The notes under the pieces are model-generated. The model saw only the letters and a program-made list of their open reading frames with translations. It ran no database searches and was not told the DNA's origin. The position numbers were made by a program, and so were the translations under genes. From a virus, in IMG/VR virus record IMGVR_UViG_3300027911_000071, positions 1 to 22,112 of that record: DNA of 22,112 nt. The stretch is one strand, 5' to 3'. Positions 12,946 to 19,198 of this stretch are shown here, one piece after another; positions within the stretch are counted from its first letter, which is position 1, and each line of letters opens with the position of its first letter.

Positions 12946-13097
12946 AGCTGGCGTTGCCGACCGGGCTGACCGGCCTGGCGTTCCCGCCGGCGCGCGAGCC
13001 TGGCGCTCCGAGCCTGCTCGACAGGTTCGTGTCGGAGGCGATCAACCATCGGTCCGGGATCGTGATCGCCGGCAACGCTGGAGGGCTTCGTGGGTGA
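12810..13097 (+). CDS. Hypothetical protein, possible paralogue of the gene at 11232
   Basis: 95 residues. GTG 12810 lies 4 nt after AGGAGG (12800-12805), which fixes the start although it sits inside the previous frame. After an acidic start come strands PMWIPFAFNWNWGRITLAD and RVAVLKLALPTGLTGLAF, then the helix LLDRFVSEAINHRSGIVIAG. The end resembles the protein at 11232-11510. Such alpha/beta proteins with a terminal SGIV strand recur in actinophages as far as I remember, with no assigned function. Confidence 0.6.
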   Translation: MPADEPAESESPFAAVGLGPMWIPFAFNWNWGRITLADGPRVAVLKLALPTGLTGLAFPPAREPGAPSLLDRFVSEAINHRSGIVIAGNAGGLRG

Positions 13098-13383
13098 CGT
13101 CGAGCTCGCCGATCAGATGCGCCGGCTCGGGGTGCTGGAGGTCCGCGCGTACATCCGCTCGAACGGCATCGAGTGGGACTTCACCAAGGTCAGCGACTCG
13201 ACCGAGGAGGCGATCGCCATGCTCGGCCCCGGGTGGCGTTCGGTCGTCGCGCCGGATCTCGGGCAGGCGCTGATGAAGCTCGCCGGCCGCCTCGGGCTGG
13301 CGCAGCGCGCGAAGGCATTCCACGAGCAGCAGAAGCACGAGGCCGACGAGTTCTGGAACGAGCTGCGGAAGGAGATGGAGTGA
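13090..13383 (+). CDS. 97-residue hypothetical protein
   Basis: GTG 13090 overlaps the previous stop by 8 bases. The first 55 residues mix a helix (ELADQMRRLGVLEVRAYIRS) with a short domain WDFTKVSDSTEEAIAML. The C-terminal 45 residues form one or two charged helices (LAQRAKAFHEQQKHEADEFWNELRKEME). The end carries GAAGGAGA, the Shine-Dalgarno of the next gene. No family is recognised. Confidence 0.6.
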   Translation: MGDVELADQMRRLGVLEVRAYIRSNGIEWDFTKVSDSTEEAIAMLGPGWRSVVAPDLGQALMKLAGRLGLAQRAKAFHEQQKHEADEFWNELRKEME

Positions 13384-14093
13384 CCACCGAGATCGTGGCC
13401 CGCCCGCTCACTCGAGCCCAGGCGCGCAAGCTGACCGACCGGATCCAGCATCACGCCGAGGAGGCATGGGGGCTTCTGCAGACCGCCCGGAACGGCCGGG
13501 CGTGGGACGCCCTCGGCTACGCGTCGTGGGAGGCGTACGTCGGCGAGGAGTTCGGCATGTCCCGGTCGGAGAGCTACCGGCTGCTCGACCAGGCGAAGGT
13601 GATCACCGAGCTGTCCGCCGCCGCCGGGGTGCCGGTGGCCGTGTCGGCCCGGCAGGCGGCCGCGGTGAAGCCGGAGCTGGAGCGGGCGAAGGACGAGGTC
13701 GCCGCCGCGGTGGCCCGCAAGCCGCGCCGGGCTCGGGCGGCGATCGCCGCTGACGTCGTCGCCGACATCGTGAAGCCCGACACGCGGCCCGCTCCGCCTC
13801 CCCTGCCATCGTCGCCGCCTCCGCTGCCCGCGGCCGCTCCTGCGCCCACACAGCCGGTGGACGACGTCGACGGTGCTGACGGTGAGTTCGACACCCCGGC
13901 CCGCCGGCAGCAGGCGGCGCAGGTCCTGCCCCGGATCTTCCGCCTGTCCCCGCAGGGCGTGCTCGCCGAGGTGCCCGACGCTGAGCGGCTGGCGCTCGTG
14001 GACGCCGCGGAGCGGTGGGCGATGAAGCTCCGGCTGGCCTACAACCAGGACGAGGCGAAGCGGACGTTCGGCCGTGGGCGGCTCCGGGCGTGA
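13380..14093 (+). CDS. ParB-like / HTH DNA-binding protein with Pro-rich linker
   Basis: 237 residues, GTG in a GTGA overlap 5-6 nt after GAAGGAGA. The opening LTRAQARKLTDRIQHHAEEAWGLL and GYASWEAYVGEEFGMSRSESYRLL match a widespread actinobacterial and phage type. In that type a helical domain is followed by a helix-turn-helix (about 57-75), often annotated ParB-like or DNA-binding. A basic stretch (about 113-122), a Pro-rich linker (about 136-160) and a helical C-terminal domain (about 175-230) follow. It likely binds DNA and could regulate genes or serve partition or replication. Its place inside a structural operon favours a regulatory role, but this is inference. Confidence 0.7.
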   Translation: MTTEIVARPLTRAQARKLTDRIQHHAEEAWGLLQTARNGRAWDALGYASWEAYVGEEFGMSRSESYRLLDQAKVITELSAAAGVPVAVSARQAAAVKPELERAKDEVAAAVARKPRRARAAIAADVVADIVKPDTRPAPPPLPSSPPPLPAAAPAPTQPVDDVDGADGEFDTPARRQQAAQVLPRIFRLSPQGVLAEVPDAERLALVDAAERWAMKLRLAYNQDEAKRTFGRGRLRA

Positions 14094-14380
14094 TCTCGCT
14101 CGTGGCGTTCGGGATCTCGGTCGTGGCCGCGAGCGCGGCGGTGCTCGCCTGGCGGTTCGCCTTCCGGGCTCAGGTGTCGGCCGTGCAGGCGTGGGCGGTC
14201 GTGGCGGCGTTCCGGGAGTCGGAGGTGCGCGCCAACGTCGCGGAGTGCTCGACGGGCCCGGACCCGTGGCATGGGCCTGGCGAGAACCCGTGGTACTGCC
14301 GGGTCGAGGTGTTCGTGGAGACCCCGTCGCCGGATGCGACGTTCCGCACGGGCGAGTGGATCCTGCTCCGCCGGCCATGA
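14090..14380 (+). CDS. Membrane-anchored small protein
   Basis: 96 residues, GTG in a GTGA overlap. An N-terminal hydrophobic segment (about 1-22, ISLVAFGISVVAASAAVLAW) is a membrane anchor or uncleaved signal. The rest is soluble, with two Cys (VAECSTGPD, WYCRVEVFVE) that could pair, and ends in a beta-rich part with GEWILLRRP. No lipobox or AxA cleavage site stands out. Function is unknown. Confidence 0.55.
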   Translation: MISLVAFGISVVAASAAVLAWRFAFRAQVSAVQAWAVVAAFRESEVRANVAECSTGPDPWHGPGENPWYCRVEVFVETPSPDATFRTGEWILLRRP

Positions 14381-14646
14381 CCCTGTGGGATCTCGGCGGT
14401 CCGTTCCAGATGCAGCACTGGCACAAGGGCGCGTGGCATCCGATGGAGGATGGCGCCGCCGGTCATCACTGGCGGCCGACCGTGGCGGCCCAACCGGCGA
14501 TCGACCATTGCCGGGCGTGGACGGGCTCGGTGTCGATCCCGGCGATGCAGGTCGTGGACCTCTCGACCGGGGTCGTCGTGTGGCGTGACCCGGGCCCGTA
14601 CCCGGATGCCGGTCCTCCTGTCGGGCGCGCGGCCGCCGTATCCTGA
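14377..14646 (+). CDS. 89-residue His/Trp-rich hypothetical protein
   Basis: ATGA overlap. The N-terminal half is rich in Trp and His (WDLGGPFQMQHWHKGAWHP, AAGHHWRP), and the second half is beta-like (SVSIPAMQVVDLSTGVVVW). One Cys is present. Several His could bind metal, but no fixed motif is seen. A -10 box for the next gene (14639-14644) overlaps its last codons. No family is recognised. Confidence 0.5.
   Translation: MTLWDLGGPFQMQHWHKGAWHPMEDGAAGHHWRPTVAAQPAIDHCRAWTGSVSIPAMQVVDLSTGVVVWRDPGPYPDAGPPVGRAAAVS
14639..14644 (+). promoter_or_regulatory. Candidate -10 box (TATCCT) for a leaderless transcript
   Basis: TATCCT overlaps the end of the 89-residue gene and lies exactly 8 nt before ATG 14653, the same spacing as at 3202-3216. 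No Shine-Dalgarno precedes the ATG. CTGTCG at 15 bp upstream is a poor -35. The transcript would start at or next to the ATG. Confidence 0.5.
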
Positions 14647-14652
14647 CCGGCC

Positions 14653-14778
14653 ATGGCTGCCCCGCGACCGAAGAGACCGAAGGCGACCCGCGTGAAGAAG
14701 GGCAAGAAGGGCGCCGCCGGCCACAACATCCGCAGCACCGGCTCCCGCCAGGTCACCATCCGAACCTCGGGCCAGTGA
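14653..14778 (+). CDS. 41-residue highly basic protein
   Basis: ATG 14653 with no Shine-Dalgarno but a -10 box at leaderless distance. The protein starts AAPRPKRPKATRVKKGKKG and continues with HNIRSTGSRQVTIRTSG. The first half is almost all Lys/Arg/Pro and disordered, and the second half is strand-like. It resembles ribosomal-protein-tail or histone-tail-like peptides and could bind nucleic acid. The GTGA at its stop starts the DUF1360 gene, so the two share a transcript. No family is recognised. Confidence 0.55.
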   Translation: MAAPRPKRPKATRVKKGKKGAAGHNIRSTGSRQVTIRTSGQ

Positions 14779-15122
14779 GCTGGCTCGTGTTCGTGGTCGC
14801 CACGCTGGCGGCCTGGCGGGCGACGAGCCTCGTGACGACGGACACGATCAGCGACCGCTTCCGCCGCCGGCTGATCAAGCGGTTCCCGGCTCGGGTCGTG
14901 CCCCTCTACGACCCGAACGGCGACGAGGTTGCCGGCACCGGCCAGCTCAAGAAGCGCCTGCTCGTGGAGCTGGTCCATTGCGATCGATGCCTCGGGTTCT
15001 GGATGTCGGCTGGGGCGTTCGGCCTGGCGCACGGGATCGGCCTCGCTCCGTCGTGGAAGCTGTGCCTGCTCGCCTGGCCTGCCGGCGCTGCCGTCATCAC
15101 CGGGCTCAGCGATCACGTCTGA
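14775..15122 (+). CDS. DUF1360-like membrane protein
   Basis: 115 residues, GTG in a GTGA overlap. It begins with a membrane helix (about 1-20, SWLVFVVATLAAWRATSLV), then a basic loop (RFRRRLIKRFP). The hallmark LVHCDRCLGFWMSAGAFGL (CxxC at 69/72, followed by GFW and a second helix) and a third helix at about 96-112 complete it. The pattern R...(C)xxCxGFW matches DUF1360, an uncharacterised membrane family common in actinophages and in Bacillus spore-associated proteins. Role is unknown. Confidence 0.8.
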   Translation: MSWLVFVVATLAAWRATSLVTTDTISDRFRRRLIKRFPARVVPLYDPNGDEVAGTGQLKKRLLVELVHCDRCLGFWMSAGAFGLAHGIGLAPSWKLCLLAWPAGAAVITGLSDHV

Positions 15123-15199
15123 GCTGCCGGTCCCACGCCGAAGCGTCCCGCGCCTGCCATGATTCAGCCCGTGGCTGACAACCTCCGCGAGTCTCGGTA
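15123..15199 (+). other. 77-bp gap before portal with a 13-codon minicistron
   Basis: No TANNNT box or strong hairpin is seen here. ATG 15159 opens a 13-residue frame (MIQPVADNLRESR) whose TAG at 15198-15200 shares its last base with the portal GTG. It could be a leader peptide that couples translation to the portal gene, but there is no Shine-Dalgarno and it may be chance. Confidence 0.25.
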
Positions 15200-17335
15200 G
15201 TGGCGCCCCGACAGGCTGCGCCCACGGTCCCGATCCGGCCGGCTCGGGTGCCGGTGTCACCCGAGGTGCGCCTGGCGCAGAAGCGTCGCAGCGTGCAGGA
15301 CGCACGCCAGAGCACGATGTCGGCGAGGGTCCGCAACTCGACGTCGCTGCTCGGTGCCGCCGAGTCGCTCGGCGCGGGCACCTCGGGCGATCAGACCGCC
15401 AACCCGAACTCGCAGACCCGCACCTGGCAGCACGCGGCGTGGGGCTATCGGCGGTCGGTGCCGGAGCTGAACGCGGCGATGCTGTACGTCGGGAACTGCC
15501 TGGCTCGGGTGAAGCTGAAGGTCGGGAAGCGCAACCCTGACGGGTCGGTCGACACCAACTTCGACGGCGCGGAGCCCGACACGAAGGGCATCGACGCTGG
15601 GGTGCTCGCCGACGCGCAGGAGATCGTCGCTTCGCTCCGCACGCCGATCGGCGGCCAGTCGGAGCTGAACCGCTCCTATGGCGAGAAGATGTTCATGACC
15701 GGCGAGCTGTACTTCCTGCCGCAGGACTCGCCGGCCGGCCTCGTGTTCGAGGTGCTCTCGACGCAGGAGTTGTCGAAGGACGGCAACGAGTGGGTCCAGT
15801 ACAACGGGCCTGGCTACGACTCGGAGACGGTGAAGCTCCCGCCGGGCACCGAGCCGATCCGGGTGTGGCGGCGTGACCCGCAGTTCTCGAAGCTCGCGAC
15901 GTCGTCGGTGCAGTCGTGCCTGGAGATCCTCGAAGAGCTGGTCGTGCTGACCCGGCTCGTGCGCTCGGCGGCGATCTCGCGGATGGCGCTCGCCGGGATC
16001 CTGGCGATCGCGGATGAGTTCGACTCGCCGCTGGACGAATCCGGCGAGGACGGCGCGCAGCAGGAGTCGACCAACCCGCTCGTGGTCGACATGATCCTGA
16101 CGGGCGCGAAGGCGATCGATGACCCGGCGTCGGCTGCGGCGTGGATGCCGTACATCCTGCAGGGCCCTGTCGACCTGATCGAGCGTGGCCTGAAGCACAT
16201 CGCGTTCCAGACCGACGACACCGTCCACGTCGTGAAGCGTCGGGAGGCGCTGGAGCGGCTGGCGCAAGGGCTCGACCTGCCGATGGAGGTCGTGCTCGGC
16301 CACCAGCAGACGACGTTCGCGAACGCCGCGCAGATCTCCGAGGACACTTTCAAGCTGCACATCGAGCCGACGGTGCAGATGGAGGTCGACGCCCTCACGA
16401 TCGCGGTCCTGTGGCCGGGCCTGGCGGCGAAGCGCAAGCTCGACTCGAGCCGGACGAAGCAGTCGGGGTTCCCGCCGGAGTTCCTCACGGTCGCGATCGG
16501 CTACGACGCTTCCGAGCTGATCTCCCGGCCGGACCGGACCAAGGACATCATCGAGGCGTACAAGGTCGACATCTCGCAGACGTTGATCGCCAACTCGGAG
16601 GTGCGCCTGGCGCTCGGGCTCGACCCGGACGGCGGCCCGGACCAGGAGGAGACCGACAAGCGAATCGACGCCATCCGGCTCACGAAGATCCGGGAGGTCA
16701 TCGCGGCGCCGCCCGAGGACGCTGCGGTGCCGTTCGAGGACGCCGGCAAGAAGGGACCGAAGGCCGGCCAGTCGGCGGGCAAGAGCCTGATCGGGGTGGA
16801 GCAGCCGTCGAGTTCGTCGGGCGCCGCGCAGAAGGGCGCGGAGGAGGCCGGCGTCGCTCCGGGGACCGGGGATGGTGCCGGCGCTGCCGGCGAAGGCACG
16901 TCGCCCGCGGCGGAAGCGATCCGTCAGGCGGCGACGCAGGCGTCGGGCGCGCTCGCGCAGCGGATCGCCGGCGCGGCGGAGATGACCGTCGAGCGGTGCA
17001 TCGAGCGTGTGGGCGCGTCGCTGCGGGCTCGGGTGAACGGCTCGCCGGACATGAACAAGGATCTGATCAAGGGCCTGGCGTTGCAGTCGATCCCGTCGGT
17101 GCTCGGGCCGATCACGTCGGAGCGGCTGCTCGGCGACACCAATCCGATGGAGCCGGAGATCGCCACGTTCTCGCGGACGGTGCTGCGCTGGGCGAAGGAC
17201 GCCGCGCACCCGATGCCGGCGACGGTCGCGGAGGCCGCATCGAAGCTCGTGCAGGCGGTCGCGCGCGAGCGGCTGTATGGCGGGGTGCTCGACATCACAC
17301 CGGAGCTGTGCGCTCCGCTCCTGGTGGGCGTCTGA
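15200..17335 (+). CDS. Portal protein with long C-terminal extension
   Basis: 711 residues, GTG start. Portals form the dodecameric channel at the capsid vertex through which terminase drives DNA. Residues about 80-500 carry the portal fold: WGYRRSVPELNAAMLYVGNC, the wing-like segment GELYFLPQDSPAG, and the DLPMEVVLGHQQTTFANAAQ / SEDTFKLHIEP stretch (about 359-390). That last stretch corresponds to the G-x-x-x-N-x-A-E/D helix of actinophage portals. After about 510 a Gly/Ala/Ser-rich linker leads to a helical domain (about 570-711), beyond the usual 450-500-residue portal. Position between terminase and MuF fits. No internal breaks are seen. Confidence 0.88.
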   Translation: MAPRQAAPTVPIRPARVPVSPEVRLAQKRRSVQDARQSTMSARVRNSTSLLGAAESLGAGTSGDQTANPNSQTRTWQHAAWGYRRSVPELNAAMLYVGNCLARVKLKVGKRNPDGSVDTNFDGAEPDTKGIDAGVLADAQEIVASLRTPIGGQSELNRSYGEKMFMTGELYFLPQDSPAGLVFEVLSTQELSKDGNEWVQYNGPGYDSETVKLPPGTEPIRVWRRDPQFSKLATSSVQSCLEILEELVVLTRLVRSAAISRMALAGILAIADEFDSPLDESGEDGAQQESTNPLVVDMILTGAKAIDDPASAAAWMPYILQGPVDLIERGLKHIAFQTDDTVHVVKRREALERLAQGLDLPMEVVLGHQQTTFANAAQISEDTFKLHIEPTVQMEVDALTIAVLWPGLAAKRKLDSSRTKQSGFPPEFLTVAIGYDASELISRPDRTKDIIEAYKVDISQTLIANSEVRLALGLDPDGGPDQEETDKRIDAIRLTKIREVIAAPPEDAAVPFEDAGKKGPKAGQSAGKSLIGVEQPSSSSGAAQKGAEEAGVAPGTGDGAGAAGEGTSPAAEAIRQAATQASGALAQRIAGAAEMTVERCIERVGASLRARVNGSPDMNKDLIKGLALQSIPSVLGPITSERLLGDTNPMEPEIATFSRTVLRWAKDAAHPMPATVAEAASKLVQAVARERLYGGVLDITPELCAPLLVGV

Positions 17336-17340
17336 CCGTC

Positions 17341-17634
17341 ATGGACGAGGAGCCGACGACTCGCCCGTACCCGTTCGGCGAGTCGTGGGTGGTCGACATC
17401 GGCGACGAGCACTTCATCTCGTGGGATGACGACGGGCTCGGGCTCCTGTGGCATCACCCCGGGTGCCGGCCGTGGGCGCACCTGTCGTTCAAGCCGTTCC
17501 AGTCGACGGGCCACGTCCTGGTGGACGGCTCGCCGGAGCGCCCGGAGCGGCTGACGATCCGGGGGAGCTTGCTATGCCCGATGGGATGCGGCGACCATGG
17601 GTTCATCGAGCTCGGCCGGTGGAGGGCAGCGTGA
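17341..17634 (+). CDS. Small zinc-binding protein (CxxxCGDHG type)
   Basis: 97 residues, ATG 17341, five bases after the portal stop, with only a weak purine stretch upstream. N-terminal strands and acidic loops (WVVDIGDEHFISWDDDG) are followed by HHPGC (about 38-42). The closing LLCPMGCGDHGFIELGRW (about 77-94) looks like a metal site. The ending CGDHG-F/W-I-x-x-G-x-W recurs in small actinophage proteins, as far as I remember, without known function. Confidence 0.65.
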   Translation: MDEEPTTRPYPFGESWVVDIGDEHFISWDDDGLGLLWHHPGCRPWAHLSFKPFQSTGHVLVDGSPERPERLTIRGSLLCPMGCGDHGFIELGRWRAA

Positions 17635-17873
17635 CCATGATCGCGGGGAGTGAGCAGACGAAGCGGCCGGCCGGGTTCGTGATCCTGGTGCGCTGCAACC
17701 TGGCGGTGCCTCTCGCCTACGGGCCGGACCGGGTGACCGACGACGAGGTCCTGGCGTGGCTCGACACTCGGCTGTCGCGCGCCGGCCTCGCGTCGCTCGA
17801 CCAACTCGAGCCTGCCCTCGTGGCGCCGTGGGCGCAGGCATGCGCGCTGGACCTGGCGGACTCCGGTGGGTGA
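17631..17873 (+). CDS. 80-residue hypothetical protein
   Basis: GTG 17631 is preferred over ATG 17637 because of the GTGA overlap and GGAGGG (17621-17626) four bases upstream. The first half is beta-like (AGFVILVRCNLAVPLAYG) and the second half helical (DDEVLAWLDTRLSRAGLA and VAPWAQACALDLADS). It lies between portal and MuF genes, so it may be a head accessory. No family is recognised. Confidence 0.55.
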   Translation: MTMIAGSEQTKRPAGFVILVRCNLAVPLAYGPDRVTDDEVLAWLDTRLSRAGLASLDQLEPALVAPWAQACALDLADSGG

Positions 17874-18750
17874 GCGGCTCGTGCCGGCCAGGCACGTCGA
17901 CGGTTACCAGCAGCGGATCCGGGCGGCGATGGCCGCGGCCGGTGATGTGCAGCGCCGCCATGTCGCTCGGGCCCTATCGGCGAACGGGCTGACCTGGTCG
18001 TCGCCGGCCCGGTCGACGTCGCTGGTCCTGTTCGATCAGACGCAGTGGGCCGCGGCGGTCGAGGCGAAGGTCGTGCCGGTGGTCGAGCAGATCGCGGGGG
18101 AGATCCTCGGGGTCGTGCGCGCTCGGGTGCCGCAGAAGCTTTACGCCGGCCTGGTGAACCCGACCGCGCAGCTTGTCGCGCTCGTGCAGAACCGTGCCCT
18201 CTCCGGCGGTCCTGGCGTGCAGCGGAGGATCAGCTCGGGCCTGTCGCTGCACGCCGGCTCCTGGTACTGGACTCGCGGGGAGGCGCAGCCGTTCAAGGTC
18301 GACCTCGACAAGGTGCGGGCGTCGATCGAGGCCGCGCCGTCACGCTACGGCGGCGTCGAGAACCCGAACGGGCCGGGCCCGACGATCGCCGACGCATACC
18401 AGGCGGCGTACGACCAGCTCGACCAGCTCGTGGCCCGCACCTCCGCGCACCTATCCGACGCGGCCTCGGCGATCCTGGCCGAGACGATGGATCAGAACAC
18501 CTCGGCGACGATCCAGCACCAGTGGAACTCGGCGCTCATCGAAACGACCCGCGAGGATCACGCCAACGCCGACGGCGACATCGCCGACGCCGGCGAGACG
18601 TTCTCCCTCGGCGACGAGGAGGCCCTGTACCCGGGCGACCCGAACCTGTCGGACGAGCAGTCGTGCAACTGCCTGTGCTGGCTCGACATTCTCGGGGTCG
18701 AGCTGGCGGACGTGCCGGCTGCGGATACCGGCGCCGAAGAGGCCGGGTGA
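17866..18750 (+). CDS. MuF-like head morphogenesis protein
   Basis: 294 residues, GTG 17866 overlapping the previous stop by 8 bases. MuF-type proteins sit inside the prohead near the portal and help assembly. The N-terminal 200 residues are mainly helical (VEAKVVPVVEQIAGEILGVV, TIADAYQAAYDQLDQLVA). The family signature lies at about 225-272: LIETTREDHANADGD, then ETFSLGDEEALYPGDPNLS and DEQSCNCLCW. This is the R..H/A..G....F..G..L.YPGD...CxCxC pattern. Order after the portal supports it. Confidence 0.82.
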   Translation: MGERLVPARHVDGYQQRIRAAMAAAGDVQRRHVARALSANGLTWSSPARSTSLVLFDQTQWAAAVEAKVVPVVEQIAGEILGVVRARVPQKLYAGLVNPTAQLVALVQNRALSGGPGVQRRISSGLSLHAGSWYWTRGEAQPFKVDLDKVRASIEAAPSRYGGVENPNGPGPTIADAYQAAYDQLDQLVARTSAHLSDAASAILAETMDQNTSATIQHQWNSALIETTREDHANADGDIADAGETFSLGDEEALYPGDPNLSDEQSCNCLCWLDILGVELADVPAADTGAEEAG

Positions 18751-19100
18751 GGGGCCGCACGATCGAGCGCCTGGTCCGCCCGGCGCGCCGTGGCTGTCCG
18801 TGGTGCTCGGGTCGGGCGCAGTGGGTCGGGCGCAACCGCAACGGGGTCCGGGTCGTCGTGGCGTGCGAGTGGCACGCCCGCTCCTGGCGGGCCGGAAAGA
18901 ATCTTCCCCGATTCGCTCAAGGTTTCCGGCGGGCTGCCGATCTTATGGGTACGCAGGCAAGCAATCCCGGAGAACCAACCTCGCGGGAACTTGAAGCGGA
19001 AGTGCAGCACTGGCAGCGGCATCGACCTTTCGGACCCTCGACGGCAGGCAGTCTGGCCTCTCGGCCAGCGGATCCTCGGATCCCCCTCGACCCTCTTTAG
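18747..19100 (+). CDS. Small zinc-ribbon protein with compositionally foreign C-terminus
   Basis: 117 residues, GTG in a GTGA overlap. CPWC (about 18-21) and CEWH (about 41-44) make a zinc ribbon embedded in basic residues (RPARRGCPWCSGRAQWVGR). From about residue 50 (base about 18890) G/C third-position use collapses: codons such as AAT, CTT, CGA, CAA, GGT and GAA appear together, unlike any neighbour. The tail reads KNLPRFAQGFRRAADLMG and continues to IPLDPL. The same bases contain several inverted repeats, so this end may be a late addition or a structured element that happens to stay open. Confidence 0.55.
   Translation: MRGRTIERLVRPARRGCPWCSGRAQWVGRNRNGVRVVVACEWHARSWRAGKNLPRFAQGFRRAADLMGTQASNPGEPTSRELEAEVQHWQRHRPFGPSTAGSLASRPADPRIPLDPL
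18891..18930. repeat. Nested inverted repeats in low-GC3 segment
   Basis: GCCGGAAA (18891-18898) pairs with TTTCCGGC (18923-18930). Inside it GAATC (18899-18903) pairs with GATTC (18910-18914) around TTCCCC. The result is a stacked, branched hairpin. It begins exactly where codon composition changes. Confidence 0.5.
19053..19068. repeat. Six-bp hairpin before the stop of the zinc-ribbon gene
   Basis: CTGGCC (19053-19058), loop TCTC, GGCCAG (19063-19068). It is followed by GGATCCTCGGATCC, a short direct repeat. Together with 18891-18930 and 19126-19162 it makes this the most structured part of the window. Confidence 0.4.
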
Positions 19101-19125
19101 GCGACGATAGGCGAAAGACCACCAG

Positions 19126-19162
19126 CCCGGCCCGGCAGGAGTAGCTCTCCCGCCGGGCCGGG
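19126..19162 (+). terminator. Strong hairpin, probable terminator upstream of the capsid operon
   Basis: Left arm CCCGGCCCGGCAGGAG and right arm CTCTCCCGCCGGGCCGGG pair in a stem of about 16 bp, with one A/C mismatch at 19137/19151 and a TAGCT loop. There is no T-tract after it, which is common for actinobacterial terminators. It lies between the zinc-ribbon gene stop and the next promoter. Confidence 0.65.
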
Positions 19163-19198
19163 GCGCGTCGGTCCCCAGGGTCGAAGCGTCGCGCGGGC

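Noticed and set aside
11766-13014. Repeated CGAGCCTGGCGCTCCG in two genes (about 11766 and 12998)
   Set aside because: Both copies are read in the same frame as EPGAP, so shared codon preference in a Pro/Gly turn explains it.
15257-17209. Open frame of 650 codons on the minus strand opposite the portal
   Set aside because: Arg/His/Leu-rich composition is typical of antisense of a GC-rich gene. No Shine-Dalgarno or motif is seen.
16141-17340. Upstream part of a long + frame ending at 17634
   Set aside because: It is an alternative reading of the portal gene. Coding bias begins at ATG 17341.
18891-18930. Inverted repeat considered as phage attachment site or cos site
   Set aside because: There is no integrase near it, and a cos site would normally lie by the terminase genes. 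Kept only as unexplained structure.
18790-19110. Alternative + frame of 106 codons over the zinc-ribbon gene
   Set aside because: Its first half has poor third-position bias compared with the frame from 18747. The low-GC part is ambiguous but has no start of its own.
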